NCBI GenBank assembly: GCA_963691705.1
Contig: OY829540.1
Location: 43,436,158 to 43,500,157 of the forward strand
Origin: Viola odorata
Lineage: Eukaryota; Streptophyta; Magnoliopsida; Malpighiales; Violaceae
Length of the DNA stretch: 64,000 nucleotides
Reading direction: 5' to 3'
The notes beneath the pieces were generated by a model. It worked only from the letters and a program-made list of their open reading frames with translations, had not been told where the DNA came from and did no database searches. Each line of letters starts with the position of its first letter. The stretch's first letter is position 1. The translations under genes and the position numbers were made by a program. This document shows, in pieces, positions 20,434 through 32,053 of the stretch.

Positions 20434-23400
20434 ATGTGGCGAAGACTACTCTATTCCAATCTCAAAACCCTAACCACTTCCTCCCCCGCCGCCGCCACCT
20501 CCACTTCCGCCGCCTCCACTACCACCGCGGCTCGATTCTTGTCCACAACTAATCGATCTTTCGTCACTCCTTCATTATCGCGTTGCTCCTCAGTCGTCGC
20601 TCGCTACTACAGCGCCGATTCAGGTTCGGATCTTTGAGTATACACTCCGGAGTGTTATCATTTCTATGTACGTTGCCCATGTAATGGTTATTGTTTATTT
20701 ATATTTGATGCGGATTTTTTTTTGAATGTTTTGTAGCGGCGACTGGCGTTACAACTAAGAGGGTTGAGGATGTAGTGCCGATTGCTACCGGGCACGAACG
20801 TGAGGAGCTTGAAGCTGAGCTACAGGTATGCACATTTCACTCTAATCATCGGCACAATAGTTATTATCATTCCTGTATTGTGAGATCGTTGCCAGTTACC
20901 TCCCTTTATGTGATCATTTTCTGCTCTGACACGTTAACAAGTCTTTTTCATTTATACATTCCTCTTTTCTCCTAAGAATTTTGTTTTGAGTTTTTAGTTT
21001 TGGGTGAATGGCTGAATGCCTGTTGATTCACATTTCAGAGATGATTCTGATTTTAGTTGGTATATTCATTTGTGTAGGGAAAGGATATACTTGAGATCAA
21101 CCATCCAGTTGGGCCTTTTGGTACCAAGGTTAGTGATATGCTTGCAGTTTTAGGTTCATCTAGTGACTTAATCTGGCTACTGGTTTCAATACTTTAGATT
21201 AATCTGTAGTCTCTCTCTCTTGCACACACACATGCACGGAAGTGCCAATGGGTACATTTGTTCGGTCGTCATGGGGATTTTTTATTGTTGTTTTATGGAT
21301 ATTATTTTAAGAGACAGTTCTTTTGATTTTGCTAAAGGTCAAATGCCCTTGCGTGGAATTGAGATTAAGTTCCCAAAAAGCAGTTAAATGATTTCTGAAT
21401 TTATTCAAGATTGCTGATCCCATCAATTTATTTGATCTATTAATTATCACTCTCTTAAATGTTATTTCCCACCTAAAGGTCCATGCAAGACATCAACATG
21501 CATTGCTTTTCTTGTTATGAAATTTAGCTTTTTGCTTTCCTTTTCTGACATTTTTACAACTTAACTATATTGATAATGTTCGTATTTTTCAAACCCTCTG
21601 TATTGATTGATCCAATTGTTAGTGTGCTCCTGTATCTGTAGAAATTTTGATTTTGAAGCCATCCCACAAATGTCTCTATGAACTTTAATCATTGTAAACA
21701 TTAACTTGCTGAAAGAAAAAGTAGAGAATTTTGTAAAGAATTCTCCTCAGTTCCTTTTTCAATGGGTTTTAGAGTTTGCTGCTTTGGTTGCAGAACAAAA
21801 GTTGTATTCCCGTGGTGTTCATATTTGCATCCAATTACGAATATGACATTTTTCTAGGTTGGTTGTACATAGGCTGCTTTATTAAAAGAGTGTATCCATG
21901 TTTCTTGTTCAGGTTAGGGAGGAACCTCAGCTTTTCTTTTTTTAATAAAGTGACTAATCTTTTATTGAAAGCAAATATTTTACCTTATTTTATTATAATA
22001 TTTTTTCAAAATTGATTGTAACTACATATTATGATGCCAATTACTGTAATTTTGCATACACCTATATATGTATACAATATATGTGCTTTCATGGAAAATT
22101 TTATCAAATGTGAAGCTGCAGTTAGAGGTGGGGTGTGAAATTGTTTGCTGTTCTAACAGACCTATACTTAGGAGAAGTTTCAATCCTCATGCTGCTTAAA
22201 ATGCAAGCTTCATCTGAGAAGAGCAACCTGAAAAGGAAAACCAAAGTCAGAAAATCTAATTTCCATTTGCAGTTTCATATGCACTATCATCATTGGAATC
22301 CAAGAAAAGATCTCCATTCCCTTTGTTGCTGTACTGCCCAAGCCTTGGCTAACTAGATTAGCTTAAACTTTGTAATGGGGATCAGTTGTCTTGTCTAGGG
22401 GAGAGATGGAGCTGATCCCTTCTTGAATTAGAATGATTGCTGCTGCTTAGGTTGTTGCCTTCATATGAGCTTTGCTTAGCTGATTAATTGGGTGTTAAGT
22501 GCTAGTTGTTTGCTTGTTACTGCTTTGAAAAATGCTACTATTGACGCGTTCATTACATCCTGTGGGCTAGAGTCATTTGAATATACCATTGCAAGTAGTT
22601 ATGTAATTGATTTAAATCAGTGTGAACTAGTTCAGTTACTTGTAGACATTAGTTATTCCAATATGCATTCAATTGGATATTGGATTTTTGTTGTGATGCC
22701 ACTTTGTTGCAATTTGTCTGACATTATTTTTGTGGTAATCTAATGAATTACATTCTTCCCTAGTGTTATGCTTTGATTTCCTAATATGCCTTACAGCCTT
22801 TGTTGTGCTAAATTAATATTTAAAACCAGCTTTAATTCAATACTAACAAAGATCGCTTTTGCTTCCTTTACGCCAGTCCAGTGATCCACAATTTTACTCA
22901 TTTTTTTCTTGGAAAATTCGGCATAACACTATAAGAAGTTGTAGCCGATCTCTTTAAATGTGGGGTTTTATGCATGGTTCCTATGATCGTTTGTTCACAT
23001 GTGAATCATTCAGAACGGAACTTCTTGGATATCCATCATCTGTGTGTGTGCATGTTATTTTTACATATATTGCTACATGTTGAATTGCCATTTTTTTTGT
23101 TCAGTAATGCCTTCGTGTTAGAATGATGTGCTTTTCCATTAGCAAATGTTTTCTTTTCATTATTTATTTTATAAAAACATTGAATTTGCATGTAGGAAGA
23201 ACCTGCTGTTGTTAAGTCCTATTATGACAAGAGGATAGTTGGATGTCCGGGTGGTGAAGGAGGTGCGTTATCTTCATTGAGTAAAACTTGGGTGAATTAG
23301 TTCATTATGATGATTTTTATTTGACATGTTTTTTATGTTATTGGATTGCAGAGGACGAGCATGATGTTGTCTGGTTTTGGCTGGAGAAAGGGAAGTCCTT

Positions 23401-23912
23401 TGAGTGTCCAGTGTGCACACAATACTTTGTGGTAAGTAGAATGGAGAGAATTGAAATCACTAGTATCTTGTAGGGCTACTATCTTGGTGTCAACTCTGTG
23501 ATATATAATAGTACAATTTATGAGTAAGCATGTACATACATGCTGAGATGGTTGGGCACACCATGAAGGAACTGAGACCTACCTTGTTATCTTCATTGGT
23601 TGCTTGTGATTCCCACCCTCTCATTCGAAGAGGTATCCAGTTCTTTGTTGAGTTGGCTTCTACAAGCCATGTATCATGTTTATAGCTATTGTGGTTGCCA
23701 ATCAATCTTTTACTATACTGCATGTTTAGGAGACCTCAGAGGAATGGGTCATAGCTGTTCACTTCATTTTCTGTTGCGGACGTTTGTAACTTCCTTCACT
23801 GTTAGGGAATATTCCTGATAAAATTGTTGGTGATTGGCAGCTAGAAGTTGTTGGCCCTGGTGGACCTCCTGATGGACACGGTGATGATGAGGATCACCAC
23901 CACCATCACTAA
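20434..23912 (+). CDS. COX5B: Cytochrome c oxidase subunit 5b, mitochondrial precursor
   Basis: This nuclear gene encodes the zinc-binding subunit Vb of complex IV in the inner mitochondrial membrane. Six exons fit GT-AG rules and one open frame: 20434-20623, 20737-20825, 21078-21128, 23196-23262, 23352-23431, 23841-23912 (549 nt, 182 residues). Residues 1 to about 60 are Arg/Ser/Thr/Ala-rich without acidic residues (MWRRLLYSNLKTLTTSS), a mitochondrial transit peptide. The mature part reads KRVEDVVPIATGHEREELEA, HPVGPFGTK, VKSYYDKRIVGCPGGEGEDE, VVWFWLEKGKSFECPVCTQY and VVGPGGPPDGHG, with the zinc-ligand CPVC, and ends in an Asp/His-rich tail with five His. Length and motifs match plant COX5b closely. 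Intron 3 is about 2.07 kb. The start is the only ATG giving a transit peptide. The symbol is the family name; which plant paralogue it is cannot be told. Confidence 0.97.
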
Positions 23913-24421
23913 TCGCAGCTTTGAGTTTTCCTGTTGGAATAAATTGGGGAAAATGGTGAGACAATTTCCAGTATACAATGCAGCTTCGACATTCAAAAGC
24001 TTTATGTCCTGTTTGTATTTCATTGGTCATTTATTGTTGTGGCTGTTGCTTTGGCAACTCTCGAGCTTTTGTGGTAATGTAGACACAGACTGGTCATCAG
24101 CTGGAACTGTGGATTTTTGTTAGGATGGATTTGATTAATGCATCGCCAAATAATTGATGGCTACACTTATATTCTTTTCATGGAGCTTTTTCATGTCATC
24201 TTCGAAGGGAATCATAGAATCTCTACCTTGGATCGTTGTGTTGTTGGTATTCTTGTTTTCTAGTCTAGTGTTCTAGCACCCCTCTCGTGCTGTCACTTCA
24301 CTTCTCTTCTGTCAAGGGGGGAGACCGGAACTGCACAATCGCAATAAGAAAATTTGGGTTTGGCAAGAAAAGTAAGTTCTGTTTGGTGGATAACATCTTG
24401 CATGAACTATGAAGTGCTATC
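23913..24421 (+). other. COX5b 3' flank
   Basis: The region includes a possible AATAAA signal shortly after the stop (about 23939-23944) and U-rich downstream sequence, consistent with a 3' UTR. Nothing else is recognised. GTGCTATC at 24414-24421 is the left target duplication of the following hAT-type element. Confidence 0.45.
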
Positions 24422-24901
24422 TAGGGGTGTACACGGGCCTGTCCGGTTCGGCTCTTGGGCTAGAACCGGACCGGATTGGAATTACCGGTTGACAAAACTA
24501 GACCGGACCAGACTGGTTCCAATTTTTCTGGGTCGGACCAGGCCGGTTCCGGTTCTGACCTGGATTTTTTTTATTTTTTTTTCATTCAAGGGTGCATTAA
24601 GGATGCCACAGTGGGATATCTTCAAGAATCTGTCGATCATTACAGAGGAAACAGAAAAACACATCAGATGAACATCCATTCAAGGCAACCAAGAAGATTG
24701 AGGCAACCGGGTTTCTACTGAGTAAGAATTATCATCCCTTAAACATGATTATTAATGGTTTCAAGAACTTCCACATATACTCTGCTTCATAACATTGAAA
24801 ATCTACATTTTCCAGTCAAAAAGGGAAGAAGAATAAAGAAAGAAGTCACTGATTTGCATTTACATCATGTTGTCGCGAGAGAGTGAGGGGGCTGACGCCG
24901 G

Positions 24902-24969
24902 GCGCCTGCGAGAGAGAGCGATGTGGCTACCGGCTGCGCCTGCGAGAGAGAGCGATGTGGCTACCGGCT
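24902..24969. repeat. 34 bp tandem duplication
   Basis: Two perfect head-to-tail copies of a 34 bp unit beginning GCGCCTGCGAGAGAGAGCGA lie in the GC-rich centre of the hAT-type element. Confidence 0.85.
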
Positions 24970-25096
24970 GCGACGGCGACGGGAGACGAGGAGAGGAGAG
25001 GAGAGGCTGCGTGTGGGTGCGGCTGCTGTTTGCTTGAGTTTGACGAGAGAGAAAGGAATTAGGGCTTCTTACAATCTAATTTCAATTTTGATTTGG

Positions 25097-25130
25097 TTTA
25101 ATGTCAAAACGACGTTGTTTTGACATTAAA
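25097..25130. repeat. Perfect inverted repeat, 14 bp arms
   Basis: TTTAATGTCAAAAC, a six-base centre GACGTT, and GTTTTGACATTAAA form a perfect hairpin-capable palindrome at the junction of the GC-rich and AT-rich parts of the element. Confidence 0.85.
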
Positions 25131-25142
25131 CATGATTTACAA

Positions 25143-25655
25143 TAATATATTAGCAATTTAAACATTAATACAATTTAAATTAAAAGCGTAAAATTCTAAA
25201 CAATTAGTAAATTTTAATTTTATGACAATTGATAATAATTAATAGCTATATTATTAATAATTAATGGTCTTACTTTATACATATTAACTATATAAATGAC
25301 TATTACAATTTATAATAATATATTACTAGTATGTGTCATCTTAACTATATAAATGGCTATTAAAATTTTATTTTTTAGTTCATATAACATCCTTAATAAA
25401 ATTTTGTATTTAAAATAACAAATAAAAAGAAAAAATGAGGACTTTTAATTGAGTTTAAAAGAAAAAAAGGAAAAATGCATAATACATTAGTAATTTAAAC
25501 ATTAATACAATTTAAATTAAAAGCATAAAACTCCAAACAATTAGTAAAATTTAATTTTATGACAATTGATAATAATTAATAGCTATATTATTAATAATTA
25601 ATGGTCTTATTTTATAAATATTAACTATATAAATGACTATTATAATTTACAACTA
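25143..25655. repeat. Duplicated AT-rich block
   Basis: About 170 bp at 25143-25312 (from AATATATTAGCAATTTAAAC) recur as a direct repeat at 25484-25655 with few differences. A partial third echo (ACTATATAAATGGCTATTA) lies at about 25354-25372. Confidence 0.75.
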
Positions 25656-25749
25656 TATTACTAGAAAAAAATATATATGCATGAGGAATTTTAATATAGT
25701 TTAGAAGGAAAAAAGAAAGAGGAGTTAAGTTTAGAAAGAAAAAAAAAAG

Positions 25750-25820
25750 TGGGAGCCAAGAGGATTTGAACCTCTCTTCTTTAATATAATAGGTGATGAG
25801 TTAACTATTGAACCAAATGA
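25750..25820 (-). other. tRNA-like sequence with A- and B-box motifs
   Basis: On the minus strand TTGGTTCAATAGTTAACTC resembles a tRNA A box region and GAGAGGTTCAAATCCTCTT is a good T-arm with B box, followed by GGCTCCCA. No matching 5' acceptor half or anticodon stem can be drawn, so I call it a tRNA-derived relic rather than a tRNA gene. Confidence 0.4.
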
Positions 25821-26048
25821 AAACTTTAATATTATTGTGCATATATATATAGTTCCAGTTCTACCGGTTTTTCGGACCGGTTCTTGAATTTTGAGGGTTG
25901 GAGAATCGGACCGAACCGAAACTTTCCGTTCCGGTCTAGTCCGGGTTAGAAAATAAAAATACGAACCAGTTCAGTCCGGATCAAAAAAAAGGACGGTTCC
26001 GATCCGGTTTTCGAGCCGGCCCAGTTCTTGTGCACCCCTAGTGGTATC

Positions 26049-27263
26049 TCAAATTCTCTTGCGTGCTTGAAGATAAACTTGAAAGTGGAGAGCACGCATG
26101 CCCTATGGAAGGGTACTGCTGGCTATCACGTCAAGATTGGTACCAACATTATAGGCACAGTATTGGCAGCAACTGAGTTTGGTGGCCAAAGATGACGCAC
26201 TGGCTTTCACGGTTTTGGACAGAAACTACTGAGTCCCGATGTTGGCACATATTAATTGTGTGTGAGAATTTTGTTGCCATTCAGGATCTGATCTAATTTG
26301 AGTTCCAAATAGTCGGTTGATGACTGGATACTTTTTAGTATTGGTTAAGGACAGTTCTTGACCTCCAAATGTGGGCCGTCAGGATCAAGATGTATTGCAT
26401 CAGATCATAATTGGGCCAAAACATTTGGCTCAATCCAGAGTTTACCAGGTAGGATTTTGAGTTGGATGTAGGATCTTAATTTTGATATAAAAATGTTATA
26501 AATTAGTTTTAAAAACACTAGAAAATTTTGGAACATAGAATGACTAGTTCTTTACTATTCTCAAATGTAAGATGATGTTTTTCTTGAAAGTAAAGAAAAG
26601 ATAAACGATACTCATGAGGTTTTAGTTTAACACTAGTTATAAGTTCGATTCTTAGTAATGATAATTAATAAGAGGATTTAAAAAAAAAATAAGAGAAAAA
26701 GGGAAAGGAAAAGAAATATACGTTATATATTCTTCACAAGGTGTATTCCAAAATAGCTTTTTCTTGAACGGAAATTTCACAATATTTTATTTAATAATTC
26801 ATTCTATAAAAAAAAAAGACCAAAATGGGGAAAAAACTTGGTGCACAATCTGGGTTGGAATCAGAATTGATTCAAAATTCTAATTACTGTCATTCCAATA
26901 ATAAGAAAGGGACAACACCAGCTTTTATTCCTTTCAAATAATAAAAACTTAGGAGAGAAAAATGCATGGAGAAGGTTTTTCTGATGTTTAGCCATCAAAA
27001 TATTATTCCTTTTGAGGTACGAATAACATTTTTTTAAATAGTTTCAGCTGTGAATTGTCCACTCAATGATTTTTTTGCTCAAAATTCCAAGCGTTTCCAT
27101 TCTTCATTTGATACTAATATACTAGAAGCTTGTTTCCTAAAAACAAAAATAAAATAATATACACCAGTAGCTTTAAAAAAATTGCCAAACTCGTAAGAAT
27201 GTAATTCAACTATTTAGTATGTCATTTTAAAAGATATAGATTCTATAATGATAATTAATAATA
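26049..27263. other. Intergenic DNA, no gene seen
   Basis: The first 400 bp are of average composition without a long frame and may continue whatever sequence precedes 24414. The rest is AT-rich. I recognise nothing. Confidence 0.4.
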
Positions 27264-27665
27264 GAAAAAGGAGTAAAATTCACCCTTATAACATAAATCA
27301 AGACAAGTCACTACAATTGCAATTGAGTCTAATAAGTCAATGGATTTATCGACTCAGTCAATATAAACCACTACTACCTAAAATAGCAATACCTTGATTG
27401 GCATGCACCTTAAAAAATTATATTGCCATGTTGTGGCTATTTCTTCACCTATAAAAGAGTAAAGCTCGAATAAATTAATCTTCCCATTTTTTCTAGTAGA
27501 AAAAAAATCGAATCTATCATTCCTTTTACAATGTGTCAAACAAAAAAAATACTATTTTTAGTAGTGTCAATGTTGACCAAATGAACAAATGCAATGATTT
27601 ATTTGGCTGTAAAATAAATATTGTGATTTATCATAACTTGTGGTAGTGAATTTTACCCTTTTTCC
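27264..27665. mobile_element. MITE-like element, about 400 bp
   Basis: The ends GAAAAAGGAGTAAAATTCAC and, reverse-complemented, GGAAAAAGGGTAAAATTCAC are nearly identical inverted repeats. Interior sequence is AT-rich and non-coding. Adjacent AATAAT-like bases on both sides may be a duplication. The superfamily is not clear. Confidence 0.5.
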
Positions 27666-27689
27666 ATAATAATATAACCAATTTTCTTT

Positions 27690-28170
27690 TTGGTATAATG
27701 ATCTCTCGTACCTCTACTCAAGTTTTCGTATTAATTTGGGACCTCATTTCATTTTTGGTTGAATTTGACCCCTCCATTCATGTTTTCATATTAATTTGGC
27801 CCCTTTAGGTTACGTCGTACACAGTCAGACGTTAAGTCTAGTGACGTGACAATCCATGTCACATGCCATGTCATATTTTTTAAAAAAAAATTTGGATTTT
27901 AAACTCATTTCAAAAATGAGTTAATGGTTCTGATAAATGAGTTTAAAATCTATTTTTTTATAAATATAACGTGACATCTGTCATGGATTATCACGTTAGT
28001 TAAATAATATTAAACAATGCCACATCATCAGAGTTAACATCTAATTGTGCACAACGTTATCTAGAGGGGCTAAATTAATATGAAAATATGAATGAAAGGG
28101 TCAAATCTAACTAAAAATATAATGAAGCGCTAAATTAATACGAAAAATCGAATACAAATATAAAAAATAT
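27690..28170. mobile_element. Fold-back element with long inverted repeats
   Basis: About 125 bp at each end are inverted copies. The left runs from CTCGTACCTCTACTCAAG through TTTTCGTATTAATTTGGG; the right, reverse-complemented, has TTTTTCGTATTAATTTAGCG and TTCATATTTTCATATTAATT. Identity by eye is around 75%. An inner inverted pair (TTTTAAACTCATTT and AATGAGTTTAAAAT) adds to the fold-back structure. No ORF. It could be a Mutator-type MITE. Confidence 0.55.
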
Positions 28171-28408
28171 CATTATTTTTTTAAAAGAAAATACCAAACT
28201 CTATGTGCGCAAAGTGGCAAAACACATTTAAGAATCCTTCCGATAACGTTAACTAACAATTATTATATATTTTTAAAATATAATATAATATATATATTAA
28301 TTGACACATTTTTCTATTTCAGAACCAAACAAGAGTAAAGAGAAAACAACAAAGAGGTTTGACATATTTGAGACAGTAGCATTGTAGTACGAAGAATTTT
28401 TCCATTCA

Positions 28409-28925
28409 ATGATTAAGGGTCTGTTTAGCGTTTCAGTTCTGTATGGAAAAATTCTGTGGAAAAAAATTCTGTGGGAAAACAACTTCTGGGAAATGGAGTG
28501 TGCTGTTTGGTAAAACATTTTAAAAGTGCCGTGAGATACTTGAGGTGTTTGGTAAAATAGTTTTTCAAAACTATGGTTTGGATGTAAAATGACCATAAAG
28601 GGCATAAAATCCATTTTTAAAAAATTAATAAAAATAGTAAAAGTGGATCTAGAATTACTTATCTTGAGATAGAGATTATATTGTGATAATTTTTAATTTA
28701 TTTTGTTTATTATATAGAGTAAGAAAATTGAATTTAAAAAAGAAAAAAAAAAGTAGGAGAGAGAGCATGCTGGAGTCGTGTGCACATCCATTTGCAATGG
28801 TTTGCAAGAAGCCCGGTTTACATTGGTATTGCCAAACACCAATGTAGTGGTTTTAGGTTGGGAAAAGTTAGGTTGGGTACCCAACTCCCAACGCCAAACA
28901 CTATGTAAGGAAACCACACTATAAT
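28409..28925. mobile_element. Possible hAT-type MITE
   Basis: GGGTCTGTTTAGCGTTTCAG on the left and, reverse-complemented, ATAGTGTTTGGCGTTGGG on the right resemble the GTGTTTGG-type ends common in plant hAT MITEs, and TGTTTGGTAAAA motifs recur inside. I could not fix a convincing 8 bp duplication, so the boundaries are approximate. Confidence 0.4.
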
Positions 28926-29149
28926 TTGCTCCGGTTTCCAAATCTGTACTGAAAATGAAAATGGGGCGATAAATATATACCCATATTTAATTATACATTT
29001 ATACCTAATTAGTTAAATGAGTATGAATATTAAATAGATTTGTTTAATTTTTAAATGGGTAAAAATGGGTAAATACCCATCTAAACCAAAATATATAAAT
29101 TTTATTAGGTTTGGGCCTGGGTACCCAGTTAAACCCGAGTTACTGCTAC
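28926..29149. other. Intergenic, TACCCATTTA-type repeats
   Basis: Short motifs such as AAATGGGTAAATACCCAT and GGGTACCCAGTTAAACC recur here and, in other forms, at 29990-30090. They may mark the two sides of a degraded repeat enclosing the CCA-rich tract. Confidence 0.35.
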
Positions 29150-29500
29150 CACCTCGCTGCTGCTACCACCACTGTTGCCTCTGCCATCACCACCAGCCAC
29201 CACCACCACCACCACCTCCACCTCCCACTACCACTGGCCACCACTACCACTACCACCTCCACCTCATTCTCTCCACCACTGCCATCACTACCGCTGCCAC
29301 CAGCACCTCTCTCTCTAACTTCACCTCCCACCACCATCTCCTCATTCTCTCCACCGTTGCCACCACCACCTTCATCTCTAAACTTCACCTCCCACCACTA
29401 CGTCCTCCTCTACCCACAACCTCCACCTCCCCTATCCTCCACCACCACCACCATATCCATCTCCCCCCATCCCATATCCATCCCCTTGGCTACTAAATTT
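29150..29500. repeat. CCA/CAC trinucleotide-rich low-complexity tract
   Basis: A degenerate (CCA)n and (CCT)n tract. Because it has few stops, it gives long open frames in several phases (His/Pro/Ser/Thr-rich on plus, Gly/Glu-rich on minus). These are composition artefacts, not genes. Confidence 0.8.
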
Positions 29501-30609
29501 GTTATTATCATCATCTTCACCATCTGGTAGGTGCCAGGTAGGTCCTTCTCTTTGGTAGCAGATTTGTTGTTATCATCATCTTCACCATCTGGCTTGCTTG
29601 CAGGGTCAGATTTGTCGTCTTCGTTCTTTATTTTACGGTAGTCATCAGCCTCCTTCTTCATCCGCTCCCGGCACACTCACAGTACTCTGGGTGCTACATA
29701 AATAGTTAAAATTCGGGATTAAATGAGACTACATAATAAGAATAGGACCTAAATTGTCAAATTTGAGCTTAAATATTAAAAATAAAACATACATGATAAA
29801 AATTGAGCCTAAATGGTCAAACCCGAGGCTAAACGATAAAATCAACATACACAGTCAAAATCGAGTTACATGGTCAAACTTTATCAAAATCTACATTTTT
29901 TTGTCATACATAGTATTTTTAATCTTAATCAATAAAAAAAATATTTAAATGGATTAATAAGTAAGTATAAATTAAATGAGTGTAAATAAGTATGAGTACC
30001 CATTTAAAAAATTATATGGATAATAAATAGGTATGCTACCGATATCTACCCATACTCATTTAAGTCATACTCATACCCACCTAATCCACACACTCCGAAC
30101 TTAAAGCAAGGTTTTCAATTGCATTTCAATAAGTACTGGTCTTGCCTGTATCATGTTTGTATATGTATATGTACATCATTACACACCATTAACAACCATC
30201 CAATAAAGTTAATCCTACATTTTTAATATAAAGCTAATTATGTGCTTAACACAAATTAGTAAAATGCGATAGGGGTAGTAAAAATGAGAATACATATATT
30301 TGACTTTGCGACACTTTTTTTTTTAATTTTTAAGATTGAGATAAAACAGTACCGGTACATATTAGATATATCAAGTATACTGACCAATATTTGACCGATA
30401 TAACTGACATATAAAGTGAGATGAAACATAAAATCTTTAGTCTCATTTTTTTATAGTGGGATGAAACATACTGGAAAAACCAAGTGGTATGAAATACGAT
30501 TGACAAGACTAATTAAAAATAATTAACTAGTCACTTGACACTCGACTATGATTAATGTTGGTCACATCAGTATTAATTTTTACCATTTGATTTTATTAAC
30601 TTATTCTTA
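29501..30609. other. Intergenic DNA, no gene seen
   Basis: AT-rich sequence. It includes tandemly related ATTTGAGCTTAAAT-like and GGTCAAA-like phrases at 29700-29890, and ends with the TA dinucleotide (30608-30609) that flanks the mariner-like element. Confidence 0.4.
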
Positions 30610-30634
30610 CTCCCTCTGTCAAAAAATACTTGAC
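30610..30634 (+). repeat. Mariner-like left terminal inverted repeat
   Basis: Starts CTCCCTCTGTC after the TA at 30608-30609. It resembles the CTCCCTCCGTCCC consensus of plant Stowaway/mariner ends and pairs with 38759-38783. Confidence 0.85.
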
Positions 30635-32053
30635 GTAGGCCTACGAATCACGAATTTTAAGAGAAGCCTGACTCGTTACTGTGCAGCCCAGCTTTTTTTC
30701 TTTTTTGTTTGTGGGCCAGTGCAGCTCCAACGGTTACACTTCCGCACTGGCCCAAATTCAAATCCTAATTTTAGCTTCTCCTTCACTCTTCCGCTCGTCT
30801 CTTTCTTTCTTATCTCCCAACCCATTTAAGCGTCCAAATGAAGCATGTGTATAGATCCATAAAATTACTTTCCTAATTTCAATTGAAACTCAAACCCTAG
30901 CCCATCATTCTTTTCCCCAAAATTTTGGCCAAATTTTGATTGCAATTTATTTCCCTCCATCCCAAACAGTCTCATTTGTTTTGAATTCGAAAGTGGGTTG
31001 CAATATTTTGTCTCCCTCTTACTCCAACCATTTCAATTCGATAACCCCTTTTCTCCTCCAACCCAAAATAGAATCTCTGAAATGGCTTTTCCATTGCTTG
31101 ATCTTAACGAATTGCCAGACAATCCACAATCCCCAACAATGAACTCACCTGGGCTTGAGGATTTTAAATCCAATGCCACTTCTTTTTTCGGAACAAATAA
31201 TGTCAATGTCAATGCTGATGAGGAGGTTGATCAAGCTATCGACATTCCAAAGTTGAATCCTGAACCAGAAAGCTTGCAATTGGAAACTCAAGGTTATTCA
31301 TTCCATCTCACTTTCTTAACTTCAATTTCCAAATTTTGTTTTTCCTAATTTTTGACCTTGTTCATTGTTGAATTGGTTAAGTCGCAAGAAAGAATTGAGC
31401 AGCACAAGACTGGCTTTATATGGTGGCTGCTATGTTTGGAGTTAGAATTCGATCAATTCAGAGGCTGTGGAAACGTGCAAGGGAATTAGGTAACCACGAT
31501 CATTACACTCTAAGAGTAAGAAATTGTGGTCGAAAAAGAATTGAATTTTATTTTGAAAGGATTAAAGATATTCCTATGAGGTAGAGGACAAGCATTAGAA
31601 GTCTCACTTTTGCCTTGGGTGTGTCCAGACAATTTGTTCTTAACAAATTGAAAGAGGAAGCAATCAGGCACCACACAAACGTCATTAAATCCTCACTGAC
31701 ACAGGACAATCTAACTAGCAGAATCAAGCACTGCCTCTTAAATTTTGATCCAAACACAGTACCATATCATTAAACTTTCAATCAGATGGAGAACACAGTT
31801 CATATCGACAAAAAATGGTTCTTTTTTAGTAAGATATCATAGAGATATTATCTTCTGCGTTACGAGAATGATCCAGTAAGAACCATTAAAAAACTCTAAT
31901 TACATTCCTAAAGTCATGTTCTTAGTTGCTGTTGCGAGGCCAAGATATGACTCCAATGACATTTGTACTTTTGATGGTAAAATTGGGGTATTCCCTTTAG
32001 TTGAATCTGTAGCTGCTGCTAGATCGAGTCAAAACAAGCCTCGTGGTACTCTA

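Larger units (their letters stand above)
24422..26040. mobile_element. hAT-type non-autonomous element, 1.6 kb
   Basis: The left end TAGGGGTGTACACGGGCC and the reverse-complemented right end TAGGGGTGCACAAGAAC form the terminal repeat. The flanks GTGCTATC and GTGGTATC (26041-26048) are an 8 bp duplication with one mismatch. The subterminal 120-150 bp on both sides are dense in CCGG and GGTTCC/GGACCGG motifs, as in hAT elements with transposase-binding repeats. Inside are a GC-rich segment with a tandem duplication, a 14 bp-arm palindrome, a duplicated AT-rich block and a tRNA-like stretch. There is no transposase ORF. Confidence 0.75.

Noticed and set aside
20129..20473. 114-codon ORF upstream of and overlapping COX5b
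   Set aside because: It is in another frame, covers the presumed promoter and 5' UTR, and has no family features.
25750..25820. Functional tRNA gene on the minus strand
   Set aside because: The T arm is good, but no acceptor 5' half or anticodon arm can be formed.
29065..29530. Overlapping His/Pro-rich and Gly-rich ORFs of 80-143 codons on both strands
   Set aside because: They arise from a CCA/CCT-rich low-complexity tract that is open in several frames at once.
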